Of a stretch of DNA of 64,000 nucleotides, positions 17,797-27,140 are shown piece after piece. The position numbers and the translations under genes were made by a program. The notes under the pieces were generated by a model that saw nothing but the letters and a program-made list of their open reading frames with translations, was not told where the DNA came from and did not search any database. Source of the stretch: Acidobacteriota bacterium (GTDB lineage Bacteria > Acidobacteriota > Terriglobia > UBA7540). Within the stretch, counting starts at the first letter, position 1. The number at the start of each line of letters is the position of its first letter. The DNA lies in contig CADDZC010000002.1 in assembly GCA_902812365.1 (NCBI GenBank), positions 1-64,000 of the forward strand, read 5' to 3'.

Positions 17797-19587
17797 ATGG
17801 AGTCGACAACCGACCTGCGATCCTGGCTGCTCTGGGTCATCAAAATCCGATTTGTCATCATCACCCTGGTCTTCGCCATCGATTATGCCATCCGGCAGTT
17901 GGTTCCCTCGCCCGGAGACGTCGTGACGATCCGGCACCTCGGAATCGCCATCATACTCTGGTATCTACTCGGCCTGTTCTACTTAATCTACCATCAGCTC
18001 GGCCGGGACTACCTGTTGCAAGCTCACCTGCAGATTTACGTGGACATCGTCATGGTGACCGCCATCGTCCACGTAACCGGCGACCTGGAGAGCAATTATC
18101 TTTCTCTCTATCTGATCTCGATCATTGTCGCCAGTATTCTTTTGCCCCGGCCGCGGGCCTATCTGGTGGCGGCGGTCAGCTTCGTGTTTTTGGGGAGCCT
18201 GCTCGAGCTGGCGTACCTTCCCAGCCTCTACCCGAGCTGGGTGGAGCGCCATCCGGCCTTGGGATTCCTTGCCACCTCGTCCGCCACCCTGCCCGACATG
18301 GGCACGCTGGAAGTCAAAATCTTCGCCAGCCTCTTCGGCTTCTTCGCAGTGGCCTATCTGGCCGGCTACCTGGCCGAAAACCTGCGGCGCACCGGGGCCG
18401 AGTTGCGCCATAAGACCGGCCAAGTGGCAAGCCTGCACGCCATCAACGAAAATATCATTCAGAGCATGCGGGGCGGGTTGGTCCGCACGGACCTGGACGG
18501 AAACATCCATGAGCTGAACCCGGCCGGAGCCGCGATCCTGGGGCGGAGTGCGGCGGAGCTGAAGGGCCAGTCCATTTTCAGCGTTTTGAGCGATTTGAAG
18601 GGTTCGCCGGCAGCGGGCGGGGAAGGCGCGCTCCCGCCTCCGCTTCCGGCGCTCGAAGACGGCGCGCCCGAGCCGGCGGGCTTTTCGCCGGCGAGTCCGG
18701 CCTCGCCTCTTCCCCCGGTGCGCCGAGAGATTAACTATTGGCACCCGCGCGGCGAGCAGCGGATTTTGGGCATTTCCGCTTCGCCTTTGACCCTGCCCGA
18801 GGCGGGCGTGGTGGGCACCATTTACACCTTCCAGGATCTGACCGACGAGAAGCGGCGCGAGGCCCAGTATCGCGCCAAAGACCGCATGGCCGCGCTCGGG
18901 CGCATGGCGGCCGCCATCGCCCACGAGATTCGCAATCCGCTGGCCTCGATCGCCGGCTCCGTGAAGCTGTTGCAAAGCCTCTCGGACCTGCAGGGCGATC
19001 AAGCCCAGCTGATCGACATCGTGCGGCGGGAGTCGGGGCGGCTGGAGAAGCTGGTGTCGGACTTTCTGGCCTACTCGCGGGAGCAGAAATTTGAGTTCCG
19101 TCCGGCGGACATTGTCAACCTGGTCGAGGAGACTCTGCTGCTGGCCCAGCAGCATCCTCTTTTCACCGCGCGCTGCCGCCTGGAGCGGCGCTTCCCGGGC
19201 CATCCCGTCATTCTGACCGTCGATCCCGACAAGCTGCGCCAGGTGTTTTGGAACATCTGCGACAATGCCCTCAAGGCCATGCCGGAGGGCGGAACCCTGA
19301 CCGCCGAAATCCAGGAGCGGCGCGACGGCGGCGTGGAGGTTACGTTTTCCGACACCGGCGTTGGCCTCGCTCCGCCCCAGGCGGAGCGGATGTTTGAGCC
19401 GTTTCATTCCCAGTTTTCTAACGGCACCGGGCTCGGCATGGCCATCAGCCAGCAAATTGTGGAAGGGCACCGCGGCCGCATCCGCGTGCAGTCCAGGCCG
19501 GGCCAGGGCACGCGGTTCATGGTGGACCTTCCCGCGGCCCCGAACAGCATGGCGCGGTCGATCCTTTCGCCGGCCGGCCGCCGATAG
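17797..19587 (+). CDS. PilS-like membrane sensor histidine kinase
   Basis: From the ATG at 17797 the 596-residue protein has about six N-terminal membrane helices (residues 10-190), a PAS domain (about 225-360, with MRGGLVRTDLDGNIHELNP), a HisKA domain with AIAHEIRNPLASIAGSVKLL (phosphoacceptor His about 376) and a HATPase with N-box NICDNALKAMPEGG, G1 DTGVGLAP and GTGLGMAISQQIVEGH. The arrangement matches PilS of type IV pilus regulation and NtrB-like kinases. A proline/alanine-rich loop of about 40 residues interrupts the PAS domain. No PilR regulator is adjacent; the sigma-54 activator at 33.1 kb has GAF domains and no receiver, so it is not an obvious partner. Confidence 0.85.
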   Translation: MESTTDLRSWLLWVIKIRFVIITLVFAIDYAIRQLVPSPGDVVTIRHLGIAIILWYLLGLFYLIYHQLGRDYLLQAHLQIYVDIVMVTAIVHVTGDLESNYLSLYLISIIVASILLPRPRAYLVAAVSFVFLGSLLELAYLPSLYPSWVERHPALGFLATSSATLPDMGTLEVKIFASLFGFFAVAYLAGYLAENLRRTGAELRHKTGQVASLHAINENIIQSMRGGLVRTDLDGNIHELNPAGAAILGRSAAELKGQSIFSVLSDLKGSPAAGGEGALPPPLPALEDGAPEPAGFSPASPASPLPPVRREINYWHPRGEQRILGISASPLTLPEAGVVGTIYTFQDLTDEKRREAQYRAKDRMAALGRMAAAIAHEIRNPLASIAGSVKLLQSLSDLQGDQAQLIDIVRRESGRLEKLVSDFLAYSREQKFEFRPADIVNLVEETLLLAQQHPLFTARCRLERRFPGHPVILTVDPDKLRQVFWNICDNALKAMPEGGTLTAEIQERRDGGVEVTFSDTGVGLAPPQAERMFEPFHSQFSNGTGLGMAISQQIVEGHRGRIRVQSRPGQGTRFMVDLPAAPNSMARSILSPAGRR

Positions 19588-19704
19588 GCCGAATCCGCGG
19601 CGGGGCGCCGTTCGGTGCGCGCTCATGGCCCCCGACGCCGAGATGGGATATGCTGGCAGCTCGGCGAGAGGGAGCCGGCGAGCACACGATCTTTAGGAGG
19701 TTCA

Positions 19705-20667
19705 ATGAAAGCGATCCGAGTCCATGAGTTCGGTGAACCGGAAGTGATGCGGCTGGAGGCGGTTCCGGACCTGCAACCCGGTCCCGGGCAAGTCGTGGTT
19801 CGCATCCAAGCGGCGGGCGTCAATCCGGTGGACACCTACATTCGCGCCGGCCTGTATGCGCGAAAGCCGGGCCTGCCTTACACCCCGGGCGTGGACGCGG
19901 CAGGCATCGTCGAGTCCGTGGGAGCGGGGGTCGATCGATGGCGGCCCGGAGCGCGCGTCTACGTTGCCGGAAGCGAAAGCGGCACTTACGCCGAGCAGGC
20001 GCTGTGCGCGGAGTCTCAGGTACATCCGCTTCCCGAGAAGGTTTCATTCGCGCAGGGGGCGGCGGTCGGCGTGCCTTACGCCACGGCCTATCGCGCCCTT
20101 TTTCAGCGCGCTCGGGCCGTGCCGGGCGAGACGGTGCTGGTGCACGGAGCGAGCGGGGGGGTGGGCATCGCCAGCGTGCAACTGGCTCGGGCGGCCGGCC
20201 TGACGGTGATCGGGACGGCCGGCAGCGAGAAAGGCCGGGAGCTGGTGGCGGCCGAGGGCGCCCACCACGTGTTGGACCATCGCGCCCCGGACTCCCTCGC
20301 CCGCCTCATGGAGCTGACCGGCGGCCGGGGCGTGGACGTGATCGTCGAGATGCTGGCCAACGTCAATCTGGGCCACGACCTGACGATCTTGGCGCTGGGG
20401 GGCCGGGTGGTGGTGGTGGGAAGCCGGGGGCCGGTGGAGATCAATCCGCGCGAGGCGATGAGCCGGGAAGCGGATATCGCCGGTATGGTTCTGTGGAACG
20501 CACCGCCGGCGGAACTCGGCCGCATTCACCGCGCCCTGGTGGCGGGGCTCGAAAACGGCACCTTGCGGCCGGTGGTCGGGCGGGAAATGCCCCTGGCCGA
20601 GGCTCCGCGCGCCCACCGCGCGGTCATGGAGCCGGGGGCTTACGGAAAGATCGTCCTGGTGCCGTGA
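19705..20667 (+). CDS. Zinc-independent quinone oxidoreductase (zeta-crystallin type)
   Basis: This 320-residue medium-chain dehydrogenase/reductase begins MKAIRVHEFGEPEVMRLEAV and has a GroES-like fold with RIQAAGVNPVDTYIRAG, then a nucleotide-binding domain with VLVHGASGGVGIASVQLA (about residues 145-160). The AxxGGVG form and the lack of zinc-binding cysteines mark the NADPH:quinone reductase branch. It probably reduces quinones or enones with NADPH. TAGGAGG (19694-19700) precedes the ATG by four bases and fixes the start. The gene lies 117 bases after the kinase, with no sign of functional linkage, and converges with the Rieske gene. Confidence 0.9.
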   Translation: MKAIRVHEFGEPEVMRLEAVPDLQPGPGQVVVRIQAAGVNPVDTYIRAGLYARKPGLPYTPGVDAAGIVESVGAGVDRWRPGARVYVAGSESGTYAEQALCAESQVHPLPEKVSFAQGAAVGVPYATAYRALFQRARAVPGETVLVHGASGGVGIASVQLARAAGLTVIGTAGSEKGRELVAAEGAHHVLDHRAPDSLARLMELTGGRGVDVIVEMLANVNLGHDLTILALGGRVVVVGSRGPVEINPREAMSREADIAGMVLWNAPPAELGRIHRALVAGLENGTLRPVVGREMPLAEAPRAHRAVMEPGAYGKIVLVP

Positions 20668-20691
20668 GCGGAGCCGGTGCTGCCGGTGGCG

Positions 20692-21768
20692 CTAGCTTCG
20701 CCAGCGCAGCGTCACGGGCCCGGGAATCGGGTGCCGCATCGGCTGCCCCGTCCGCCGGGATTCAAGCAGCGCCGCCTTGAGCTGGAAATACCACTTGGCG
20801 GGGCGATCGGCGTCGTCGATCAGCATCAGCGGCGGATGATCCTTCAAGCCTTCCGCCTGCTGTTCCATGACGCGGCGGTCCTGTTCGAGAAAGCGGCGCG
20901 CGAAGAAGCGGAAGATCGGGACCATCAGGGGCACGCGGCGGAAGACGTTCCAGGCGGCGCAAAAATCGATGCGACACTGGGTCGAAGTGAGCGGGGTTAC
21001 GGTGGCGCGGCTGGAAAACCACTTCGCGCCGCAGCGAATCTGCTCGAAGCGCTGATTCGGCAGCACAAACTCAATCTGGGTGGTGACGGGCTCTCCGTAA
21101 ACGCCCAGCAGCTTGTAAGCGGCGCTGTTGGCGGAGGGCGAGTGGGCCCGGATGCGAAACCCGTTGGGAACGGGCTCGAAGATTTTCTCCTTCTCGTGGA
21201 TGCTCCGCCGGCTCCGCCACCACCAGGCCTGGTGGACGAAGGGCCCATGGGCGGGATCCATCAGGCCGATAATGCCGTGGTCGATGGTGGTGGGCATCTC
21301 GCAGGCGAGACGAGTGAGGCGGTAGCGGTCGCCAAAGACGGGCAGGCGAGGCGGGGGCGGCAACTCCGGATTCCGGACGGCGGGGTCCGGCAGGTAGACC
21401 CAAAAGTAGCCGTCCTGCTCCTGGCAGGGGAAGTGGGCGCAGAAGATGCGTTCGGTGCGGATTTTATCGCGGTCGGTCCGGGAAGGGATGGCCGTGCAAC
21501 GGCCGCTGGCCACATCGAACGTCCAGCCGTGGTAGCTGCATTCCAATTGCTGCCCGTCAAAGCGGCCGTAGGAGAGCGGCATGCCGCGGTGAGGGCAACT
21601 GTCGCGGAGAGCGAAGGGCTGGCCGCTGGCATTGCGGCCCACAATCAGCGGCACATCGAGCAGCCGGGTTTTGCGAAATTTCGCCCCGCGCACCTGGGCG
21701 CTCTGCAGCGCCGGATACCAGAACCCCAGCAGCATCTGCCCGTCGGCGGTGGTGGCTTCGTGCTCCAC
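20692..21768 (-). CDS. Rieske non-heme iron oxygenase, PaO/VanA type
   Basis: The Rieske [2Fe-2S] motif is CPHRG (about residue 56) with CSYHGW (about 76), followed by the mononuclear iron ligands in the DPAHGPFVHQAW segment (D-x2-H-x4-H). The C-terminus is long and lacks membrane helices. Such proteins hydroxylate or demethylate aromatic or ring substrates using electrons from a separate reductase, which is not next to it. The frame extends to 21873, but I choose the GTG at 21768 (VEHEATTADGQMLLG): a TATAAT ends six bases before it, which would make a leaderless transcript. The translation upstream is arginine-rich and unlike the family. Confidence 0.8.
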   Translation of the reverse strand: MEHEATTADGQMLLGFWYPALQSAQVRGAKFRKTRLLDVPLIVGRNASGQPFALRDSCPHRGMPLSYGRFDGQQLECSYHGWTFDVASGRCTAIPSRTDRDKIRTERIFCAHFPCQEQDGYFWVYLPDPAVRNPELPPPPRLPVFGDRYRLTRLACEMPTTIDHGIIGLMDPAHGPFVHQAWWWRSRRSIHEKEKIFEPVPNGFRIRAHSPSANSAAYKLLGVYGEPVTTQIEFVLPNQRFEQIRCGAKWFSSRATVTPLTSTQCRIDFCAAWNVFRRVPLMVPIFRFFARRFLEQDRRVMEQQAEGLKDHPPLMLIDDADRPAKWYFQLKAALLESRRTGQPMRHPIPGPVTLRWRS

Positions 21769-21774
21769 GCAGTG

Positions 21775-21780
21775 ATTATA
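21775..21780 (-). promoter_or_regulatory. -10 box of the Rieske oxygenase gene (possible leaderless start)
   Basis: TATAAT on the minus strand ends seven positions before the G of the GTG at 21768, so a start site at the usual +7 distance would coincide with the start codon. No convincing -35 box lies 16-18 bases upstream. Confidence 0.4.
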
Positions 21781-21885
21781 GCCGGTTTGGGCGGCGCGTA
21801 CGGGCAGGGGAAGCGTGGCGGCTCGCGCCCGGGTCCCGGCGCGGTGGACCCGGCGGCCGCGGCCGCCCAACACCCGAGCGTTGAG

Positions 21886-23940
21886 CTAACTGGTGATGAT
21901 CTTGGGCGTGATGATAAACAGCAGGTCGTTGGTCTGCACTTCCCGGTTGGTGGATTTGAACAGGTTGCCAAGCAGAGGAATGCGGCCGAGGCCGGGGACT
22001 TCCGTATACGACTTGGTGTTCGCGGTCAGTTTGACGCCGCCAAAGATGACCGTGCCGCCGTCGCTCACCAGCACCTGCGTGGTCGCCGATTGGGTGTTGA
22101 TTTCGGGGTTCTGGGTGCCGGGCAGCACGGGCCCGGGCGAGTTGTTTTGCACCTGGATAATCAGGAAGATGTGTCCGTCGTCGGTCACTTGCGGGGTCAC
22201 ATCCAAGGTGAGCGCGGCATTGATGTAAATGGTGGTGACGGTATTGTTGATGGTCGTCTGCACGGGAATCTGGGTGCCCTGGACGACCTCGCCGCGCACG
22301 TTGTTCTGGGTCATGATGGTCGGCGAGGAGATCACTTTGGCCTGGTTGCGCGATTCGGCGGCGGCTAACGCGACGCCGATAAAGTACCGGGCTCCCAGAC
22401 TGGAAAGAGCATAGGCCCCGAATCCGGAGGCATTGGTCTGCCCGATCGTGAGGCGCGTGGGCTGGGGCGGACTGGTCGGAATGTTGCTTTGCGCCGACGC
22501 CCCGGACCCGGTGGACCCGCCGGTCACGTTGATACCGTTTTTGCTGACCGTCCCGCCGTTGAGGGCGCTTTGCAACTGGCGGGTGAAGTCGTCGGTGGCG
22601 AGCACGATCTTGGCCTCAATCGACACCTGTTTGGTCTTCCGATCCAACTGCTGGATGACCGAATCGATGATGGGAATCTGCGACTGGACGTCGGTAATCA
22701 CCAGGGCGTTGTTGCGCGGATCGGCCACCACCGTCCCCCGCTTCGAGAGGAAGTTCTTGACGATCGAAAGCACGTCCGTCATCGGGCCGGCGGCGGCAGC
22801 TCCTCCCATCGCCGGGCTTGCTCCGCCCCCCATCGCTCCCCCGGCCATCCCGATGACGCGGGCGTAGTTGAGAGGCCGGAAAACGGTCACGAGAGGCTCG
22901 GAATCAATCTGGGCTTCCTTCAGGCGGACGGCGTCCTCTTGCTCGGCGGTCAGGGTCTGAATCTTCGCGATCCGCAAGACATTGCCCTCGAGAACCTTGC
23001 CGAGGCCGTTGTTCTTGAGGACGATGTCGAGCGCCTGGTCCCACGGGACGTCGTCGAGCACGAGGGTCACCGTGCCGCTGACGTTGGGATCAATGATGAT
23101 GTTGAGGCCGCTGATCTCATGGATCAAGCGGAAGAAATCCTTCAGATCCACATCCTTTAAGTTGAGGGAGATGCGCTCGCCGGTGTAAGGAGTCGGAGGC
23201 AACTGCTGGGGCTTGGCTGCCGGTGTTGCCGGGCTGACAACGATGGGAGCGGAGGGATGGTTTTCCTGGCCTTGGGCCACCACCCGGGCCGCGGCGGCGG
23301 CCGGCGCCATCTCGGGAGGCGCCGGCGGGGCAGTCATCGCGACTGGCGCGAGAGCGGGAGCGCGGGATGAACGATTGGGCGTGACGGCCGGCTCGGCGAG
23401 GCGTGGAACGCCATCGGCCGAAGAGTTCGCCTCGACGCGCGGCAGCACCGGCGGATTGGGGGGGGCCGCGGCGAGAGCCGGACTCGTCTTGGCGGCGGCT
23501 GGCGGCGCCGAGGCCCGAGCGGTCGCTTCGCCGGAGGCGATCACCAGTCGCAGTCCTTGGGAGTTCCGCTGAATCTCGAAGGCCGGCTGGCCGACGACAT
23601 CGGCGACCACCCGCACGATGGCCGGATCGGCGCCGCGGAACTGGCCGACCCGCACCTGCTTCACGACCGGGTCATGGCCGGGAAACCAGCGCTGGGGAAC
23701 GTCGAGGGCGGCGCGGTCGAGATCCAGGACCAGGCGCGCGGGCTTCTCCATCCGGTAGACGTGGTAAGCCGTGGCCCGGCTGGTGACGAGAGTAACCAGG
23801 ATTTGACCGGCCCCGTTCGACTGCACGGAGACTCCGGTCAACCGGGCCACCGCCGCGGTGGGATCCGGGCGGTAGGCCCCGAGCCCGGCGGCGGCCGCCA
23901 GGCACGGCAGGATGACCAAAAACTTCATTCGTCGCTTCAT
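21886..23940 (-). CDS. pilQ: Type IV pilus secretin PilQ
   Basis: This 684-residue secretin has a signal peptide, an N-terminal AMIN domain (about 30-130), a long proline/alanine-rich linker (about 140-235), an STN/N0 domain with ISLNLKDVDLKDFFRLIHEI (about 245), an N1 domain, and the secretin domain ending VPGLGRIPLLGNLFK, then TNDLLFIITPKI. It forms the outer-membrane pore through which the pilus exits. The start overlaps the PilP stop by four bases, so the two are translationally coupled. The glycine/serine-rich insert near residues 455-480 is long but typical. It closes the pilMNOPQ block. Confidence 0.92.
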   Translation of the reverse strand: MKRRMKFLVILPCLAAAAGLGAYRPDPTAAVARLTGVSVQSNGAGQILVTLVTSRATAYHVYRMEKPARLVLDLDRAALDVPQRWFPGHDPVVKQVRVGQFRGADPAIVRVVADVVGQPAFEIQRNSQGLRLVIASGEATARASAPPAAAKTSPALAAAPPNPPVLPRVEANSSADGVPRLAEPAVTPNRSSRAPALAPVAMTAPPAPPEMAPAAAAARVVAQGQENHPSAPIVVSPATPAAKPQQLPPTPYTGERISLNLKDVDLKDFFRLIHEISGLNIIIDPNVSGTVTLVLDDVPWDQALDIVLKNNGLGKVLEGNVLRIAKIQTLTAEQEDAVRLKEAQIDSEPLVTVFRPLNYARVIGMAGGAMGGGASPAMGGAAAAGPMTDVLSIVKNFLSKRGTVVADPRNNALVITDVQSQIPIIDSVIQQLDRKTKQVSIEAKIVLATDDFTRQLQSALNGGTVSKNGINVTGGSTGSGASAQSNIPTSPPQPTRLTIGQTNASGFGAYALSSLGARYFIGVALAAAESRNQAKVISSPTIMTQNNVRGEVVQGTQIPVQTTINNTVTTIYINAALTLDVTPQVTDDGHIFLIIQVQNNSPGPVLPGTQNPEINTQSATTQVLVSDGGTVIFGGVKLTANTKSYTEVPGLGRIPLLGNLFKSTNREVQTNDLLFIITPKIITS

Positions 23941-24542
23941 CGCGCTTCTCCTGATCCCAGTCGCAACACCACGTCGCGGAACCGCAAGGCTCCTTCCGCG
24001 TCGTAATACTTCTGTTTGAAATAGACGGCGTTTTCGGTGATCCTATCCACCCGCCCGTCGTAGACTTCCTGGTTCTCGTGCAAAAAGTAGGCGATATTGG
24101 TGGCGTTGGTGACGACGGCAATCATGGTCCGGGTGGCGTGCTTGCGGACGGTGCCTTCGAGCCGCAGAGTGTGAATGATGAGGCCGCGCACGCCGGGGGG
24201 CAGGGGCCCGGTGACCGGGAAATCCTCGGCTTGCCTTCGCACCGGGGGCTCCGGCGGCTTGAACGGATCGCGCCCGATGGCCTGGCCCGGTTCGCCTCCC
24301 GCCGCGCGCCCCTCGCGAACGATTCTCCGCAGGTTCTGCTCATTGCGCTTCGGCGCTGATTCCGGGCTCGCCGGCGATGGAGCCTGGAGGGCGGAGCCGG
24401 CGTCTGCAACTGGGCGGGCCACGGCGGCGGTCCGGGCCGCCGCTCGGGTTTGTCCGGCAGCCTCCGCGTCTCCCCTCGTCCCCAGCGCCATCAGCAGCGC
24501 CAGGGAGAAGAGTTTCCAACCCTCACGCCATCGGTCGATCAT
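23937..24542 (-). CDS. pilP: Pilus assembly protein PilP
   Basis: This 201-residue protein has an N-terminal hydrophobic segment (LFSLALLMAL), an alanine/arginine-rich disordered middle, and a C-terminal beta domain with RDPFKPPEP (about residue 92) and LRLEGTVRK (about 128). In other bacteria PilP binds the PilN/PilO heterodimer and the secretin. Position between pilO and pilQ and the four-base overlap with pilQ support the call, since sequence identity across PilP is low. It starts six bases from the pilO stop. Confidence 0.85.
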   Translation of the reverse strand: MIDRWREGWKLFSLALLMALGTRGDAEAAGQTRAAARTAAVARPVADAGSALQAPSPASPESAPKRNEQNLRRIVREGRAAGGEPGQAIGRDPFKPPEPPVRRQAEDFPVTGPLPPGVRGLIIHTLRLEGTVRKHATRTMIAVVTNATNIAYFLHENQEVYDGRVDRITENAVYFKQKYYDAEGALRFRDVVLRLGSGEAR

Positions 24543-24548
24543 GTTGCG

Positions 24549-25163
24549 TTACCTTCTCGCCGGCGCGGAGGCCGGCGGCGTGGCCGGAGCGCGGTTAAAG
24601 TAGGTGGTCACGATGAAATTCGCCCCCACCGTTTCGCCGGGCAGCACCTTGTAGGGCCCCATCCCGCCGCCTTCGGGCCCGCCCAGGGTTAAGCCGGTCA
24701 CGTTGATGATCCGCTGGCCGCGAGCGAGCCTGCCGAAAAAGCCCATCAGGGCGTAGTAGGTGCCGTCCACGCGCATCCGATAAGGCATCTCGACGTACAG
24801 TTCCTGGTTGACCAGCGGCTGGGCGATAAAGGTCCGAATATGGACGCCGGATTCGGCCTCCGCGCTCCGCACCGCGCGGATGAACCCGTCCGCGTCAGGC
24901 TCGTCGGGGACGATGGCGCGGAGCAGCCGGAGCTGATCCTGGGCTTCGGCCAGCCGCTTCTGGTAAACAGCGTGCTCCTGCTCGAACGCCCGGTTGCGCA
25001 GATTCTGCGCTTCGAGCGCCTGAACCTGCTGGTGGAGGGCGTCCGCTTGCCCCTTGAGCGGCCACACCAGGTACCAGAAGCCCGCTCCCGCCAGCACTAC
25101 CGCCAGGCCGGCCAGCACGGCTCCCTGGGTGCGCAGCGGAAGTTCCTCAAATTTCACGGCCAC
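24549..25163 (-). CDS. pilO: Pilus assembly protein PilO
   Basis: This 204-residue protein has one N-terminal membrane helix (about residues 14-33), a coiled coil (about 35-80, with ALHQQVQALEAQNLRN) and a ferredoxin-like C-terminal domain (about 95-190, with VEMPYRMRVDGTYYALMGFF). PilO dimerises with PilN in the periplasm and links PilM to PilP. The segment is typical in length. It begins 33 bases after pilN and ends six bases before pilP. Confidence 0.9.
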   Translation of the reverse strand: MAVKFEELPLRTQGAVLAGLAVVLAGAGFWYLVWPLKGQADALHQQVQALEAQNLRNRAFEQEHAVYQKRLAEAQDQLRLLRAIVPDEPDADGFIRAVRSAEAESGVHIRTFIAQPLVNQELYVEMPYRMRVDGTYYALMGFFGRLARGQRIINVTGLTLGGPEGGGMGPYKVLPGETVGANFIVTTYFNRAPATPPASAPARR

Positions 25164-25196
25164 AGTCTTGAAACCTCGTCTCTTCGCTGGCGGCGC

Positions 25197-25808
25197 TTAT
25201 CGCGACGCCGCAACCGGGGTTGAAGCGGCCGCCCCGGGGGCGGCTCGCTGGTAGAGGCAGTCAATGTTGAACCGGAACATGACGCGCGTTTCGAGATCGC
25301 TTTCGTAATACTGCCGAATCTGGACATCGGAAAACGCTCCTACGGACTTGAGCACGCTCAGGAAGTCGGCAATGGCGCTCTCCGTGCCGCTCGCCCCTTG
25401 CAACATCAAGCGGCTGCCGGCGGCGTCAACGGAAGTCAGGTAAAGGTCTCGGGTGCGATTGACGGTGCCGCCGAGCGTGGCCATGAGCGTGACGGGGCCG
25501 GTGCGGTTGCTTTGCAGCGCCTGGATGGCGTTGATGCGCCGCTCAATCTCCTCGAGCTCTTTCTGGTACTGCTGGTTTTCCGCCTGGATGGCCGCCAGGC
25601 GGGCCGCCTCGCGCTTGGCGGCTTCGAGCTGGTCGTTGAGCCGGGAGAGGGCGTGCTTCCAGTAGACGTCAAACGCTCCCGCCACGCCCGCGGCCAGCAG
25701 CAGGCTGACGATCAAGACTTGCGCCTGGAAGGTGTGGGCCCTCGCGGCGGCCTCGGGCTTGGCCTCAAATGGCGCCGGCGCGCCGGCCAACAGGTTGATC
25801 CTAATCAT
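25197..25808 (-). CDS. pilN: Pilus assembly protein PilN
   Basis: The protein opens with MIRINLLAG, the PilN motif that binds the cytoplasmic groove of PilM. A membrane helix (about residues 30-52), a coiled coil (about 52-95) and a ferredoxin-like domain follow. Its ATG overlaps the pilM stop as ATGA (25805-25808). The 203-residue length is normal. The start and family are secure from the N-terminal motif and gene order. Confidence 0.92.
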   Translation of the reverse strand: MIRINLLAGAPAPFEAKPEAAARAHTFQAQVLIVSLLLAAGVAGAFDVYWKHALSRLNDQLEAAKREAARLAAIQAENQQYQKELEEIERRINAIQALQSNRTGPVTLMATLGGTVNRTRDLYLTSVDAAGSRLMLQGASGTESAIADFLSVLKSVGAFSDVQIRQYYESDLETRVMFRFNIDCLYQRAAPGAAASTPVAASR

Positions 25809-26869
25809 GCGGCGTCAAAGCTCCTTAGCGCCAAGCCCATCGCCACCGCCATGCGCGGGGCAACGTCGTTGACGTAGGCCGGATCGAATTGCTCCTCGGC
25901 GACGGCGACGTGACGAAACGGGTCGAGAATCTCCACGGGAATTCTGAGCTCGTTTTCGAGCAGGTCTACCAAGCCCTCGACGCGCGCCGTGCCGCCGGCC
26001 AGATAGATGCGGTCGATGGGTTCGGGAGAAGTCGTCTGGTGGAAGAAATCAAAAGTCTTCTGAATCTCCAGCAGCAGGATGTCGGAGACGGCGCGCAGGT
26101 GTACGCTCTTCATTTCCGGCCGGACGCTCGCCACCTCGCCGCCCATCTTCAGCTTTTCGGCGTCTTCGAAGCTGAGGTCGAGACCTTTCTGCAGGGCCTC
26201 GGTATAGCGCTTGCCGCCGATCGAGACGTCGCGCGTAAAGAGCGGAATACCCGAGCGCACGATGTTGATGTTGGTGATGCTGGCGCCGATGTTGAGCAGC
26301 GCGAAGGTGCGGTCGGGCGGCGGCTCGTAGCTGGCTTCAAAGGCGTTCTGCAGCGCGAAAGCGTCCACGTCGACCACCGCCGTGTTCTTCCCGGCCTGGC
26401 TCAGAGCCTGGGTGTAGTTTAGGACTTTCTCGCGCTTCGCCGCCACCAGCATCACGTCCAGCCCGTTCGGGGTGGCCGAGGGGCCGAGCACCTGATAACT
26501 GAGGTTGACGTCCGAGACGTCGGCCGACAGTTGCTGCTGGGCCTCGTACGGAATGGCCTGCGCCAGCTCGGCGTCCGTCGCCGCCACCATGGTGATCTTT
26601 TTGACGATCACCGAGTGCCCCGAAACCGACGTCGCCACGTCGTCCGTCTGGATTTGGTTGTCGGCGAAAATCTTCTGGATGGCCGAGGAGACCGACAGCG
26701 CGTCCATGATGGTCCCTTCCACGACCGTATCGGGGCTGAGGCTGTCCAACCCGAGATTCACCAGCTCGTATCCGTTGCGCGTCTTCTTCAATTCAACGGC
26801 CTTGATGGAGCTCGAGCCGATGTCCAATCCGACCAATCCCTTGCGCTGCTTCCGTCCCAGTCCCCACAT
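25805..26869 (-). CDS. pilM: Pilus assembly ATPase-like protein PilM
   Basis: This 354-residue FtsA/actin-fold protein begins with a short basic lead, then LVGLDIGSSSIKAVELKK, which is the phosphate-1 loop of the fold. Other family segments are ISVGGKRY-like IGGKRYTEALQKGLDLSF and DRIYLAGGTARVEGLVDLLE (phosphate 2 and adenosine motifs). PilM is cytoplasmic and docks to the PilN N-terminus. It follows the small HTH gene by nine bases, so that gene heads the operon. The sequence looks intact. Confidence 0.93.
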   Translation of the reverse strand: MWGLGRKQRKGLVGLDIGSSSIKAVELKKTRNGYELVNLGLDSLSPDTVVEGTIMDALSVSSAIQKIFADNQIQTDDVATSVSGHSVIVKKITMVAATDAELAQAIPYEAQQQLSADVSDVNLSYQVLGPSATPNGLDVMLVAAKREKVLNYTQALSQAGKNTAVVDVDAFALQNAFEASYEPPPDRTFALLNIGASITNINIVRSGIPLFTRDVSIGGKRYTEALQKGLDLSFEDAEKLKMGGEVASVRPEMKSVHLRAVSDILLLEIQKTFDFFHQTTSPEPIDRIYLAGGTARVEGLVDLLENELRIPVEILDPFRHVAVAEEQFDPAYVNDVAPRMAVAMGLALRSFDAA

Positions 26870-26878
26870 TTCCTCGTC

Positions 26879-27106
26879 CTAGCGCACCGCGCGGCGCCGC
26901 CGCGGCCGTTGCCCGCCGTCAGTTTTCGTGCTCTCCCGCTCCATCCAGCGATCCAGCACGGTCTTTTTGAACTTCCAGCGGTTGCCCAGTTTGAACGCCG
27001 GAATCTTCTCTTCGTTGAGGTATTTGTACAAAGTCTCGCGCGATACTCCGAGATATTGGGAGGCCTCGCGGATGTCCATCACTTCGCGGGTATCGGGCAT
27101 CGGCAC
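26879..27106 (-). CDS. Small helix-turn-helix (excisionase-type) DNA-binding protein
   Basis: This 75-residue protein has an excisionase/MerR-like winged helix: VMDIREASQYLGVSRETLYKY, then LNEEKIPAFKLGNRWKFKK, followed by a basic tail. It is the family annotated as excisionase-type or BldC-like, here not attached to a recombinase. It leads the pil operon, nine bases from pilM, behind a strong promoter with an inverted-repeat leader, so it may regulate pilus genes; that role is inferred. It has no dimerisation or effector domain. Confidence 0.85.
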   Translation of the reverse strand: MPMPDTREVMDIREASQYLGVSRETLYKYLNEEKIPAFKLGNRWKFKKTVLDRWMERESTKTDGGQRPRRRRAVR

Positions 27107-27140
27107 CTACCATCGTAAAGCGTCTCCGCGACGCCGGCCG

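Noticed and set aside
17983..19626. Minus-strand 547-codon frame antisense to the PilS-like kinase
   Set aside because: The kinase strand has clear HisKA and HATPase motifs; the antisense frame is Arg/His/Gly-rich with none.
20677..22368. Plus-strand open frame of 563 codons antisense to the Rieske gene and pilQ
   Set aside because: It crosses two real genes on the other strand, has no domain resemblance and reflects high-GC codon bias.
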